Positions 51,215 to 60,349 of a DNA stretch of 64,000 nt are shown here, in pieces. The stretch comes from an uncultured Pelosinus sp. (GTDB lineage: Bacteria > Bacillota > Negativicutes > Sporomusales > Acetonemataceae), in contig UQPB01000005.1 in the NCBI GenBank assembly GCA_900542835.1, positions 53,159-117,158 of the forward strand, read 5' to 3'. Under the pieces are notes generated by a model. The model made no database searches. It was given only the letters and a program-made list of their open reading frames with translations, and was not told the origin of the DNA. The position numbers and the translations under genes are program-made. The first letter of the stretch is position 1; every line of letters begins with the position of its first letter.

Positions 51215-52102
51215 CTATACTTTGAGAAACCGTTTCAAGGATATCGTGCTGCCGGTGGCGCCGATCACCATACCGGCAATCACCAGAATCACGCTGATAA
51301 TCTGCAAAAACGGATACTTGGGAATAATCGGCAAAAACGCCAGTGTTTCATAAACCCGCTGCGTCAGCGTGCTATAGGCCTGGAACAGCAAAATAACCGC
51401 GAGCAGCGAGCCGGTAAAGCCCATGATAATCCCCTCAATCAAGAACGGCCAGCGAATGAACCAGTCGGTGGCACCGACATATTTCATAATGCCGATCTCC
51501 TTGCGCCGGGCAAATACGGTGATACGGATTGTATTGGAAATAATAAACAGTGCGGCTAGCGCCAGAAAGATAATCAAAGCAATGCCGACAATGCGAATCA
51601 TATGCGTCAGGCTGAACAGCTGATCAACCACATTCTGGCTGAACTTTGCGTTCTCAACGCCGTCATATTCGCCTACTGTCTGCGCGATCGCCCGGACGTT
51701 ATCGGGATTGTCCGCCTTGATTTCATAAGCGTTAGGCAGCGGATTAGTATCGCCAAGAGTAGTTAAAATCCCCTGCTGCTCGCCCAACCGCTCTTTAAAC
51801 CGGGCCAAAGCCTCGTCGCGGCCGATAAAGGTCGCCTGTTGCACGCCGGGAGTTTTGGCGATCCGCTCACCCAAAGCGCGGATTTCGCCAGTGGTCAGCC
51901 TGTCCTCAAGATAGACGGAAATCTGCACCTGCGATTCCAGTACAGAAGCCATATTGTTCAGGTTCAGCACCATAATCAGGAACATGCCGAGAATCAGCAG
52001 CGACAGGGCCACCGTGGTAATCGAAGCAATGCTCATCAAGCCGTTGCGCCGCAGCGATGAAAAAGCGGAACGGACAAAATATTCGATTGTCCTAATCTTC
52101 AT
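51215..52102 (-). CDS. ftsX: Cell division protein FtsX
   Basis: A 295-residue ABC-type permease with four membrane helices (about 22-45, 165-190, 220-245, 262-285) and an extracytoplasmic domain (about 50-160) containing VYLEDRLTTGEI and FIGRDEALARFKERLG. With FtsE it transmits ATPase state to a murein hydrolase. ATG 52102 has AGGGGG nine bases upstream and overlaps the ftsE end; the ATG six bases earlier is too close. Confidence 0.93.
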   Translation of the reverse strand: MKIRTIEYFVRSAFSSLRRNGLMSIASITTVALSLLILGMFLIMVLNLNNMASVLESQVQISVYLEDRLTTGEIRALGERIAKTPGVQQATFIGRDEALARFKERLGEQQGILTTLGDTNPLPNAYEIKADNPDNVRAIAQTVGEYDGVENAKFSQNVVDQLFSLTHMIRIVGIALIIFLALAALFIISNTIRITVFARRKEIGIMKYVGATDWFIRWPFLIEGIIMGFTGSLLAVILLFQAYSTLTQRVYETLAFLPIIPKYPFLQIISVILVIAGMVIGATGSTISLKRFLKV

Positions 52103-52778
52103 AGCCATATACCCCCTTCAACTGATCACGGGCAATACGGCTTTTCTCAATCGCCACCACCCGGCGGCGCATGGAATCAACAACCGTTTTATCGTGGGTA
52201 GCCATCACGATTGTCGTGCCGGCTTTATTGATATGATCAAATATTTTCATAATTTCCCAGGAGGTATCGGGATCAAGGTTGCCTGTCGGCTCGTCGGCAA
52301 TTACGATCATCGGATTATTGACGATCGCGCGGGCAATCGCCACCCGCTGCTGCTCGCCGCCGCTAAGCTCATTGGGGTAACGCGACGCTTTCTGCCGCAG
52401 TCCCACCAAATCCAGCACATGACTTACCCGGCGCACGATTTCCCGTCGCGGCGCCTCAATCACTTGCATGGCAAAGGCCACATTCTCCGATACCGTTTTG
52501 TCCGGCAGCAGCCGGTAATCCTGAAAGATAATGCCAAGCCCGCGCCGCAAATACGGCACCTCCTGCGGCTTCAGCATATTCAGATTGCGTCCGTTAACCG
52601 TTATCTGACCGCTGGTCGGCACCTCCTCCCGGGTAATCAGCTTAATAAAAGTCGATTTGCCGGCCCCGCTGGGACCGACTACAAACACGAATTCACCTTT
52701 GGCAATTTCAATACTGATATTTGAAAGCGCAACCGAAGCGGTGCCGTAAAGTTTCGAAACATTGACCATCTTGATCAT
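52092..52778 (-). CDS. ftsE: Cell division ATP-binding protein FtsE
   Basis: A 228-residue ABC ATPase. Walker A VVGPSGAGKST, Q-loop FQDYRLLPDKTV, signature LSGGEQQR, Walker B VIADEPTGNLDP and H-loop ATHDK are all intact. ATG 52778 follows AAGGAG. It overlaps ftsX and leads the ftsE-ftsX-M23-ctp-minJ-like block. Confidence 0.95.
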   Translation of the reverse strand: MIKMVNVSKLYGTASVALSNISIEIAKGEFVFVVGPSGAGKSTFIKLITREEVPTSGQITVNGRNLNMLKPQEVPYLRRGLGIIFQDYRLLPDKTVSENVAFAMQVIEAPRREIVRRVSHVLDLVGLRQKASRYPNELSGGEQQRVAIARAIVNNPMIVIADEPTGNLDPDTSWEIMKIFDHINKAGTTIVMATHDKTVVDSMRRRVVAIEKSRIARDQLKGVYGYED

Positions 52779-52940
52779 AAATAATCTCCTTGCAGAGCAG
52801 CAGTGTTGATCCAATCTGAAAAAGGCAGCGACAAACTAAAATTACTCTTTCGACATTTATATCCAAAAACCTTCTTCAATAGCGGGATAACTCGCCGCGA
52901 ATTTCGACAATTCCATTGACGGCAGACAACATATACCAAT

Positions 52941-52987
52941 AAAAAAAACAGAAGATGGCGGCAAGCAAAATTCTGCCACCATCTTCT
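52941..52987 (-). terminator. Terminator after the site-2 protease gene
   Basis: A 14-bp stem with one mismatch (52950 region with 52974-52987) is followed by eight Ts on the minus strand, 100 bp beyond the M50 gene. The remaining 52779-53087 sequence is the ftsE leader; a TATAAA box is seen but no well-spaced -35. Confidence 0.8.
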
Positions 52988-53087
52988 ACCGTAAATTGAC
53001 GTGGTAGTACCCCGTCTGGTCTAATTCAGTGAAAACTGGTGGAAAATCACCTCGCCATTTTTCCACCGGCTTAAACCTGACACGGTA

Positions 53088-53891
53088 CTAGCGCATCAAC
53101 TGCGATAGATACAGGGTACATATCCCCAGAACTGACAGCAGCCCGAAGTACTGGCAGGCCACTGCCAGCCTCTGTCTGACACTTAACGGTCCGTCCTGGT
53201 TTCGCTCGCCCGCGCCCCACTTCGTCAGTGAGCAGAGGAATACCAGCAGAATAATCACGTTCTTGGATGCTAACAAGACCAGCAGCAGAACCAGACTGCC
53301 CACCCGCCAAAAGTGCGGTGAAATTGCCGCGCCGATCCTGCCGCCGTCAAATGGAGCGCACGGGATAAGATTGAACAAATTTATTAGACAGGCAGTATAG
53401 GCCAGCGCCAGCATCAGCACATCGTCCGTCCAGAAATATACAGCCAGGCACAACAGCGCGCTCAGCGAGCCCAGAGCCGGGCCGCCCAGCGCGATATTGG
53501 CTTCTTCCTTCAGCGTCCGCGGCGGTGTCGCCAGCCGTACCATAGCGCCGATAAAAGGTATGAACAGCAGCGCCGACGTACGGATGCCGCTAATCCGCGA
53601 GGCAGCGACATGCCCCAGTTCATGAATCAGCAGCAGGACCACAAATCCAACGGCAAACCGCCACCCGAACGCCGCTGCGTAGACGGCAATAGACAACAGC
53701 ATCGAAGCCGTAGTCGATATCACGCTGTCTAACTGCAGCATCGCGACAATTCCGCCCAGACAAAGTCCCAGCCGGCGCAGCATGCTGCGTCCAAGGTGAA
53801 TGACCGTATACCACCCCACCGCCACACCCCCGCAAATGAAAAAATCCGCCCACAGCAGTGCTACATTCCGCCTAAAAAGAGGCGTTCGCAC
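53088..53891 (-). CDS. M50-family site-2 protease-like membrane protein
   Basis: A 267-residue polytopic membrane metalloprotease. HELGH in the third or fourth helix and NLIPCAPFDGGR near residue 190 are the zinc-binding and NPDG-type motifs of site-2 proteases. No PDZ or CBS domain is present. It is SpoIVFB/YdiL-like in size but has no sporulation neighbour. GTG 53891 lacks a ribosome site, so translation may begin a little downstream. Confidence 0.8.
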   Translation of the reverse strand: MRTPLFRRNVALLWADFFICGGVAVGWYTVIHLGRSMLRRLGLCLGGIVAMLQLDSVISTTASMLLSIAVYAAAFGWRFAVGFVVLLLIHELGHVAASRISGIRTSALLFIPFIGAMVRLATPPRTLKEEANIALGGPALGSLSALLCLAVYFWTDDVLMLALAYTACLINLFNLIPCAPFDGGRIGAAISPHFWRVGSLVLLLVLLASKNVIILLVFLCSLTKWGAGERNQDGPLSVRQRLAVACQYFGLLSVLGICTLYLSQLMR

Positions 53892-53993
53892 TATGCTTAT
53901 GCGGTACGGATTCAGAACAGAACTGACAACAGTCGAGCAACCATCTGCCGCCAGCAGAGGCGTGAAGAAGGAACCAGGATGAACAGGAGGTCT

Positions 53994-54836
53994 CTAGTAG
54001 CGGAGTTCTTTGAAGCCTTCGCCCAGCACCTCATGCGCGTCAGCCACAATCAAGAAAGCGCGCCGGTCGATACGGGAGACCAAATCCTTGACCCGGCTGA
54101 CTTCACGGACGGCCACAACACAAAACAGGATATCCCGCGACTCGCCGGAATAGCCGCCACGGCCGTGAAAAAAGGTGACTCCCCGGCCAATCTCCTGCTG
54201 AATCGCGCACGAAATTTTTCCGTTATGCTCAGACATGATAAAAAACGCTTTCGACGTCCCCCAGCCTTCCTGAACCAGGTCGATCACTTTCGCAGTGATA
54301 AATAAAGAAATAAGTCCGTAGAGCGGCAGTTCAACACTGCGGAAAACCAGTCCTGCCACGGTGATGACAAAAATATCGACACCAAATAAGGCCTGCCCCA
54401 GACTGACGCCAAACCATTTATTCAGAATCGCCGCCGCCACATCAGTGCCCGCGGTGGTACCGCCAAAACGGAAGACAATCCCCATGCCAAGGCCGTTGAG
54501 CACACCGCCGTAAACGGCGCTTAGCAGCAAATCCCGGGTCAGTATCGGCATATAGGGAGCCAGCAAGTCTACCGCAAACGATAGTACAATCGCGCCATAC
54601 AGTGTGTAAATACCAAAGGAAGCGCCTAAGACCTTAACGCCGCACAGCAGCAGCGGGATATTGACAGCCAGCATAATCATCCCCACCGGCCAGCCGGACA
54701 GGTAATGCAGGACGATGGCCAGACCGCTGACCCCGCCGTCGGCAATGCGGTTGGGTACCAAAAATACGTTCAGCGCGGCAGCAGTCAGCAAGGCTCCCAG
54801 CGTTATGCCGGCATAGTCGCGCAGTTTTCCGTTCAT
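53994..54836 (-). CDS. YitT-family membrane protein
   Basis: A 280-residue protein with five to six membrane helices (about 8-170; NIPLLLCGVKVLGASFGIYTL, GGTTAGTDVAAAILNKW) and a C-terminal DUF2179 domain (about 215-275). Members occur in multiple copies in spore-forming Firmicutes; the biochemical role is unknown. GGAGGGG precedes the ATG. A 44-bp gap to csaB suggests co-transcription. Confidence 0.88.
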   Translation of the reverse strand: MNGKLRDYAGITLGALLTAAALNVFLVPNRIADGGVSGLAIVLHYLSGWPVGMIMLAVNIPLLLCGVKVLGASFGIYTLYGAIVLSFAVDLLAPYMPILTRDLLLSAVYGGVLNGLGMGIVFRFGGTTAGTDVAAAILNKWFGVSLGQALFGVDIFVITVAGLVFRSVELPLYGLISLFITAKVIDLVQEGWGTSKAFFIMSEHNGKISCAIQQEIGRGVTFFHGRGGYSGESRDILFCVVAVREVSRVKDLVSRIDRRAFLIVADAHEVLGEGFKELRY

Positions 54837-54880
54837 GCCTACCCCTCCTTATTGCCCGGCAGCAGCCTGTACGAACAGGA

Positions 54881-55978
54881 CTACCGTGTGTTAACTGCCG
54901 CCCGGCCTGGCCTGCACAATAGCGCCATCGCCAGCTCGGCGCTGTGGAAAGCCTGCTGCCGCAGGCTTTCCACCTCCGTACGAGCCCCCTGCTTCCCAGC
55001 CAGCAGCTGCTTTGCCAAACGCAACAGGCAATCGGCTTCGACAGTATCCAGCGTGCCGGCGGCGCTTTCACCGATACTTTCGAGAAAACGCTCAATCTTC
55101 GGGTCATAGGAGACGCCAAGCAGCGGTACCTTCATTATTGCCGCAAAAATCAGTGCGTGCAGGCGAATCCCTATTAGCATATCCAGATTGCCAATCAACG
55201 ATAACAGTTGATCCGTGCTATATTCGCCCCGCAGCACAACCGCCGGCTGCCGCATATAGGATACTACCCGGCTGGCCGCGGCCACATCCGGTTTTTGCAT
55301 TGGAATAAAAACAAGCCGCACACCGGCGGCGGCCAATTCGTCAGCCACCGCCGCCAAGACTCGCTTGTAGTGGTCAAGGTTTTTCCATTCACGCACCGAT
55401 ATTCCCACTACCGGACCGTGCTCAACTCCCTGTCGCAGCAGTTCCTCCCGCCCAAAAGCGGCATCTGCCGGCGGCAATGACAGGACCGGATCAGCCGTTA
55501 CATGAACCGGCGGTGCAAACACACCGATTGATTTAAGTTCCTGCAGCGAGCCTTCGTCTCTAACCGTAATCAGATCCAGCTTATTGCCAATGCAGCGCAC
55601 TGCCCCCCGGGCCGCCGCGCCCCGTACCGGTCCGACACCCTGCGCATAGATCATAACCGGCTTGCCAAGCGTTTTTCCCAGCAGCATGACACTCAGATAG
55701 TAATACAGGCTGCGCTCGCTGGTCACTGTCTGCAGCAGACTGCCGCCGCCGCTGACGACCAGGTCGCAGCCCGCCACCGCCCGCAGTACCTCCAAAGCAT
55801 GCATCCGGTATACCGCTTTGACGCCATGACGCCAGGCCGTTTCCGCCGGATTGCCGGATAGTACGGTAAATTCAGCGGCCGGATCCAGACGGCGAAAGGA
55901 AGCGATCATCGCCGCCAGCATCGCCTCGTCGCCGGCATTGCCAAAACCGTAATAGCCCGAAATGACAAACCTACTCAT
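54881..55978 (-). CDS. csaB: Polysaccharide pyruvyl transferase CsaB
   Basis: A 365-residue enzyme that adds ketal-linked pyruvate to peptidoglycan-bound polysaccharide, the ligand of SLH domains that hold S-layer or outer-membrane-linking proteins. Family features include FGNAGDEAMLAAMI near the N-terminus, VSGGGSLLQTVTSERSLYYYL, and GIRLHALIFAAIMKVPLLGVSYDPKI. ATG 55978 follows GGAGGAGG and overlaps the DUF5693 gene by eight bases. In Negativicutes this system anchors the outer membrane, which fits the suggested lineage. Confidence 0.9.
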   Translation of the reverse strand: MSRFVISGYYGFGNAGDEAMLAAMIASFRRLDPAAEFTVLSGNPAETAWRHGVKAVYRMHALEVLRAVAGCDLVVSGGGSLLQTVTSERSLYYYLSVMLLGKTLGKPVMIYAQGVGPVRGAAARGAVRCIGNKLDLITVRDEGSLQELKSIGVFAPPVHVTADPVLSLPPADAAFGREELLRQGVEHGPVVGISVREWKNLDHYKRVLAAVADELAAAGVRLVFIPMQKPDVAAASRVVSYMRQPAVVLRGEYSTDQLLSLIGNLDMLIGIRLHALIFAAIMKVPLLGVSYDPKIERFLESIGESAAGTLDTVEADCLLRLAKQLLAGKQGARTEVESLRQQAFHSAELAMALLCRPGRAAVNTR

Positions 55979-58016
55979 GGAAGGCCCTCCTCCGGAGCGC
56001 ATTCGACAGGCAGGCCAGAAAATGTGCCGCTGCTACCAGCAGCAGTCCGACAACCGCCCCCAGCAGCAAACCATCAACGCCGCGAATGAAGGACATCAGT
56101 ACCGGTGTGCGCATATGGGCAAACGTTTCGACCAACGTCGACTGGCCGATCGTAGCCGCAATTACCAGTAAGAAATGCAGCAGTCGCGGCCATTGCCTTG
56201 CGGTCGCCATGGCAGCCAGCAGAAAGGCGGGATGGCCAATGACAAACTCCTTTTCACGCGGCCGGGCATACATGGTCTGTTCCAGAAATGCCCGCAGCTT
56301 CAATTCGAATGCCGGTACGGGAACACCGGCGGTATGGCCGGAACGGCCGATAAAGATCCAGGCGCCCAGCGCGCCCAGACCGAATAACAGCAGCGTTTTT
56401 ATTGCCACAGGATAGTTCAGCAATTGGATAACCTGACGGATAATCCGCCCGGCATCGCGATCATCCTGCGGGTCAAATAGATTAAAGCGGGTTAAATAAA
56501 CAACTGCGATCAGCAGCAGCGGTAAGATAAACGTCAATTTAACACCACGGAAAATTTCCATTTCCAGCAAAAAGCGGACATCCGCCAGCAGCGCCGCCAG
56601 ATAAAGGCCGCCTGCCATGGAAACGACAAAGGCAAGCGCCAGGCCGCCAAGACCGTCCCGCAGGACTCGCCGCAGCCAGCTTCCGTCCTGCGGCAGATGC
56701 CGCCAGCGATCCAACTGCCAGGTCATAGCCAGCACCGGAAACAGGACAGCCGCTCCCAGGGCTGCGATCTGGCGCAGCAGCGTGCCGCCACCAGCCAGCA
56801 GCGGTACGGCAAATGCGATTGAAAGCAGGGCCAGCAGGCTATATTGCAGCCGCAGCGTTAACGGATGGAACTGCGTCAATAAGAGAACCCCGGCGGCCAC
56901 TACCCCGGCAGCCGCCACAACCAGCAGCCAGGGAGACGGAAAATAGGCGGCAAAGACGCCGGCCTTGCCCGTCTGATAGCCTTTCGCCTCAATCGCCTGT
57001 TTGGTAGCCCGCACATAGTCAAGATTGGTCTCGATCAGCGTCTTGCCGGGCTCGGCTTTTTCGTAGTTTCGCATTAGATTAATGCGGATATTGCGTTCCT
57101 GGTCGCTAAGCGCCCAGCGGTTGGTTGCCTCACGCAGCAGCAGCCTCGGCTGCTCATCTTTGGGGATGGAGTAGACGCGGGCTACCTGGTAATCATGCTT
57201 AGGCACCAGCGGCAGCAGACCCGCCTGGGGATAAAACTGCAGCTGCACAGGATGCTCAATCAGGCCCAGCGTCAATCGCTGTGCCTTGATGCCGGTCAGG
57301 GTTGCCTCCATTAAATCCGGATAGCCCAAAGCCTCCCGTCCGGAAAAAATCACTGCCGACACCGCTTCAATCCCCCGGATACGGGAAAAAAAGGCGCTGA
57401 TGTCTTCAGGCTGCACCTGCGCGTAATTGACCGGCCGCACAATTACATAAAAACCATGCGCTGCCGCTTCCCCCACCTCTGCCGAGGAGATGCCCAGATC
57501 GGTTTTAATTAATTTTTCATAATTGCCCTTAATCGCCAGAGACGGCAAGCCATCGCCAAGCTCGCTGACGCGATCACCAAAACGCCGAAGCAAATCTGAC
57601 CGCAGCTCGCTGAACGCAGCCGTGTCCTCGCCGTTCACATATACATAGTCAGACGAAATCCGGCCCGCGGCCATCCATTGCCTCCAGGGCGATTCCACCG
57701 GCAAGCCTGTCCGGCTTTGCCCCAGCAAATCACTGCCGGCAATAACGCTGATCCGCCCCGCTTTGGCCTGTTTTTCCAGGGTAACATCATATACCGACAG
57801 AGAAGTAATGCCGGCCTCGCGGAATTGCCGCAGCAGAGAGGGGCGGTCGACGCCTTCGGTCTGAGCCAGCTCACTGATATCCTCATAATCCATGGCCAAC
57901 TCAATCGTGGAATTGGCGACCTCTACCCGGTGCCGTTGCCAAACAATGAATAGTGAGGCAAGAAAACCCAATAGAATAACAATTAACAAGACGCGATTAT
58001 AACGAAAGTAGGCCAA
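55971..58016 (-). CDS. DUF5693 family membrane protein
   Basis: A 681-residue protein with an N-terminal helix (about 8-28), a large extracytoplasmic domain (about 30-330; EGVDRPSLLRQFREAGITSLSVYD region, key residues R-REAGI-S-SVYD) and about ten C-terminal membrane helices (about 345-680). Its linkage to csaB, with which it overlaps, is frequent in Firmicutes and suggests a role in polysaccharide export or decoration. Function unknown. A TTG at 58016 fits the AAGGTGG site; a GTG four codons upstream does not. Confidence 0.75.
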   Translation of the reverse strand: MAYFRYNRVLLIVILLGFLASLFIVWQRHRVEVANSTIELAMDYEDISELAQTEGVDRPSLLRQFREAGITSLSVYDVTLEKQAKAGRISVIAGSDLLGQSRTGLPVESPWRQWMAAGRISSDYVYVNGEDTAAFSELRSDLLRRFGDRVSELGDGLPSLAIKGNYEKLIKTDLGISSAEVGEAAAHGFYVIVRPVNYAQVQPEDISAFFSRIRGIEAVSAVIFSGREALGYPDLMEATLTGIKAQRLTLGLIEHPVQLQFYPQAGLLPLVPKHDYQVARVYSIPKDEQPRLLLREATNRWALSDQERNIRINLMRNYEKAEPGKTLIETNLDYVRATKQAIEAKGYQTGKAGVFAAYFPSPWLLVVAAAGVVAAGVLLLTQFHPLTLRLQYSLLALLSIAFAVPLLAGGGTLLRQIAALGAAVLFPVLAMTWQLDRWRHLPQDGSWLRRVLRDGLGGLALAFVVSMAGGLYLAALLADVRFLLEMEIFRGVKLTFILPLLLIAVVYLTRFNLFDPQDDRDAGRIIRQVIQLLNYPVAIKTLLLFGLGALGAWIFIGRSGHTAGVPVPAFELKLRAFLEQTMYARPREKEFVIGHPAFLLAAMATARQWPRLLHFLLVIAATIGQSTLVETFAHMRTPVLMSFIRGVDGLLLGAVVGLLLVAAAHFLACLSNALRRRAFHE

Positions 58017-58102
58017 GTGTCTCTCCACCTTATGTAAAACTGATTAGCGAGTTTCCACTAATTTTTAAGGCGGTCAACAGCCGCCTGTCCGGATTACAAC
58101 GT

Positions 58103-58819
58103 TCAGGGGGCAATCCCGCTGCCTGCCGCCGGCAGATTGTCGGCAATAATCGTCAGCCTGCCCTGATCGGCGGCAATCTCCCGGACTTTTACGCCAAAGG
58201 GCAGCGCTTTTACATCTACCAGGGGAATATCGGACAGCAGCGAACCGCCAAGGCTGCCTACCTGTGAGTTATTCAACAGGATTTTCTCTGTAACCAGCTT
58301 AATCTTCTGACCATCAGTCACGACACGGCCTTCAAGCGTCACTGTCATTTGTGCAATCTGGCCGAGGCCAAACGTGCCGGCCACCTGCACCTTGCCCTCT
58401 TTAACCGTTACGGCCGCGTTTTTTACGCCCTTGACACTTTGATTCAGGTAGCGCCCCAGTTCTTCCTGGTCAATCGATGCCGTCAGCGTTGCCGTTTTGA
58501 CCTCTTGGAGGACAACACGCCGCGCCGAAAGAAGCTGCCCCATATCCAGCCTGACACCGCTGAGGTCGGCACGCATGTCGCTGAACAGCAGTTTATCCGG
58601 CTTTGCGTCTTTGGCCGTCAGCCGCACCGTGTCAAACTGTCCGCTCAGCAGCAAAAAAGAAGGGCTTTTCTCAACGCTAGCGGTAACCTGGCTGCTATGC
58701 AGCACCTTTTGCATTCCCTGCGCTACCGCCTGCGAGACAAGCTGTGGCAGGAACAAAGCCAAACCGGCCAGAGCAACGGCAATCGCCGCCACCGCGGTTA
58801 CAAGCAACCGTTTATGCAT
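58103..58819 (-). CDS. DUF2993 (LmeA-like) exported protein
   Basis: A 238-residue protein with an N-terminal signal or anchor (about 4-27) and a beta-rich DUF2993 domain (about 40-230). The patterned GQFDTVRLTAKDAKPDKLLFSDMRADLSGVRLD stretch and repeating V-x-V pattern fit LmeA-type lipid-binding domains. LmeA in mycobacteria acts in lipoglycan synthesis; Firmicute roles are not known. It lies between the DUF5693-csaB pair and prfB. AAGGGAG precedes the ATG. Confidence 0.75.
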   Translation of the reverse strand: MHKRLLVTAVAAIAVALAGLALFLPQLVSQAVAQGMQKVLHSSQVTASVEKSPSFLLLSGQFDTVRLTAKDAKPDKLLFSDMRADLSGVRLDMGQLLSARRVVLQEVKTATLTASIDQEELGRYLNQSVKGVKNAAVTVKEGKVQVAGTFGLGQIAQMTVTLEGRVVTDGQKIKLVTEKILLNNSQVGSLGGSLLSDIPLVDVKALPFGVKVREIAADQGRLTIIADNLPAAGSGIAP

Positions 58820-58955
58820 GAGAAAACACTCCCTTCAGGATAGCTGGCCAAGTGTCGGAGACTGGATTCCACTAACCACAAAATCTGCGGACTGCCGCAG
58901 AGAACAAGAGAACGATGTCACGGGAGACACCGCAAAAGCCGGGAATGGGGGAGGC

Positions 58956-59067
58956 GGTTGACCACGGAGCACACGGAGCCCGCACGGAGAACGCGAAGTA
59001 TATAAGCCTCCGTGCATTACTCTGTGTCTTCCGTGGAATCGTCCCTGCTTACTTTTGCAACACCCTC
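58956..59067. repeat. CTCCGTG dispersed repeat, copy 4
   Basis: GGTTGACCACGGAGCACACGGAG on the left and CCTCCGTG, CTCTGTGTC, TTCCGTGGAATCGT on the right, followed by TTTTGCAACACCCTC. That last 15-mer is identical to 330-344. Confidence 0.75.
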
Positions 59068-59076
59068 GCGGCCCGG

Positions 59077-60193
59077 TTACGCTTCTTCCGGTTTGCGGCT
59101 GATGTGGCGCAGGTAAGCTTCAATAAACCCATCCAGCCCACCGTCCATCACCAGCTGGGTATTGCCGGATTCAAAGCCGGTGCGGTGATCCTTCACCAAA
59201 CTGTAGGGATGGAATACGTAAGAGCGAATCTGACTGCCCCACTCGATGGCGTGATATTCGCCCCCCAGCTCGTCTTTCTTATCCTGCCGCTTTTGCAGCT
59301 CCAGTTCAAACAGTTTCGCCCGCAGCAGCCGCATACATTGTTCCCGGTTCTGAATTTGCGAGCGTTCGCTTTGGCATTGCACAATAACGCCGGTCGGCAG
59401 ATGCGTCATACGCACAGCCGAATCGGTCTTATTGATGTGCTGACCGCCGGCGCCGCTGGCGCGATAGGTATCTACCCGCAGATCAACCGGATTGATAACA
59501 ACTTCGACATTGTCGTCAATTTCGGGCATGACATCCAAAGCCGCAAACGAGGTATGGCGGCGGGCTGAGGCGTCAAACGGCGAGATCCGCACCAAACGGT
59601 GAACGCCTTTTTCCGCTTTTAAATAACCATATGCGTTACGACCCGTAATCATGAGTGTCGCGCTCTTAATTCCGGCCTCGTCACCGGGCAGCAGGTCGAG
59701 TGTTTCTACTTTATAACCGCTGCGCTCAGCCCAGCGGCCATACATGCGCAGCAGCATCTGGGCCCAGTCCTGGGCCTCGGTGCCGCCGGCACCGGCGTGC
59801 AGGGTAATAATGGCGTTGTTGGCGTCATATTCGCCTGCCAGCAGCAGCGACAGCTCCATATGCTCAATCTCACCGCGCAGGTTCTTCAGAGCAGCGGCAA
59901 CATCGTCATAAACAGTTTCATCCGCTTCTTCCATGCCTAATTGCCATAGCGTGTATGCATCGTCATGCTGCCGGCGCATCCGGCCAAAGGTTTCCACATC
60001 ATCCTTTAGACCGGTCAGTTCCTGCATCACTTTCTGCGCCGCCTCAGGATCATCCCAAAAATCCGGCGCCTGGATTTTATCCTCCAGATAGGCTATTTGC
60101 TCGTCTTTGTGAGCGAGGTCAAAGGGAAACACTCACTTCGTCCAATTTCTTCGCCAGCTCGTCAATCTCCCGTTTCAAGTCATCCAATAACAT
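59077..60193 (-). CDS. prfB: Peptide chain release factor 2 (programmed +1 frameshift)
   Basis: Reads UGA/UAA stop codons. The gene has two parts: codons 1-24 from ATG 60193 end CTT TGA (60124-60119), and translation resumes in the +1 frame at GAC 60120 (DLAHKDEQIAYLED) to the stop at 59077, giving about 371 residues. This is the conserved RF2 autoregulatory frameshift CUU-UGA-C. The usual upstream SD-like AGGGGG is replaced by a weak GTGAGTG. SPF (ISPFDASARRHTSF) and GGQ (GAGGQHINKTD) motifs are intact. A second possible start is ATG 60199. It follows secA, as in many Firmicutes. Confidence 0.96.
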
Positions 60194-60260
60194 CGCCATC
60201 AACTCCAAAAAATATATTTCCTATTCTGCAAGGCCCATTCACCCGAAGTTATAGGAACCG

Positions 60261-60342
60261 TTTTTTGAGCCGCCAAGACGCTATGCGCGCTGCGTGCGCC
60301 GCCCAGGTTCCCTGCAGCCCCCGTTCCTCTGTGGAACCGGTT
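60261..60342. repeat. Possible degenerate dispersed repeat between secA and prfB
   Basis: GCCGCCAAGACG near 60270 and TTCCTCTGTGGAACCGGTTCC near 60324-60344 recall the CCTCTGTGG-AATCGTTCC edge of the clear copies, but no intact 9-mer series remains. Confidence 0.3.
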
Positions 60343-60349
60343 CCTGCGA

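Noticed and set aside
59077..60132. 351-residue release factor starting at GTG 60132
   Set aside because: It would omit the N-terminal helix encoded before the frameshift site.
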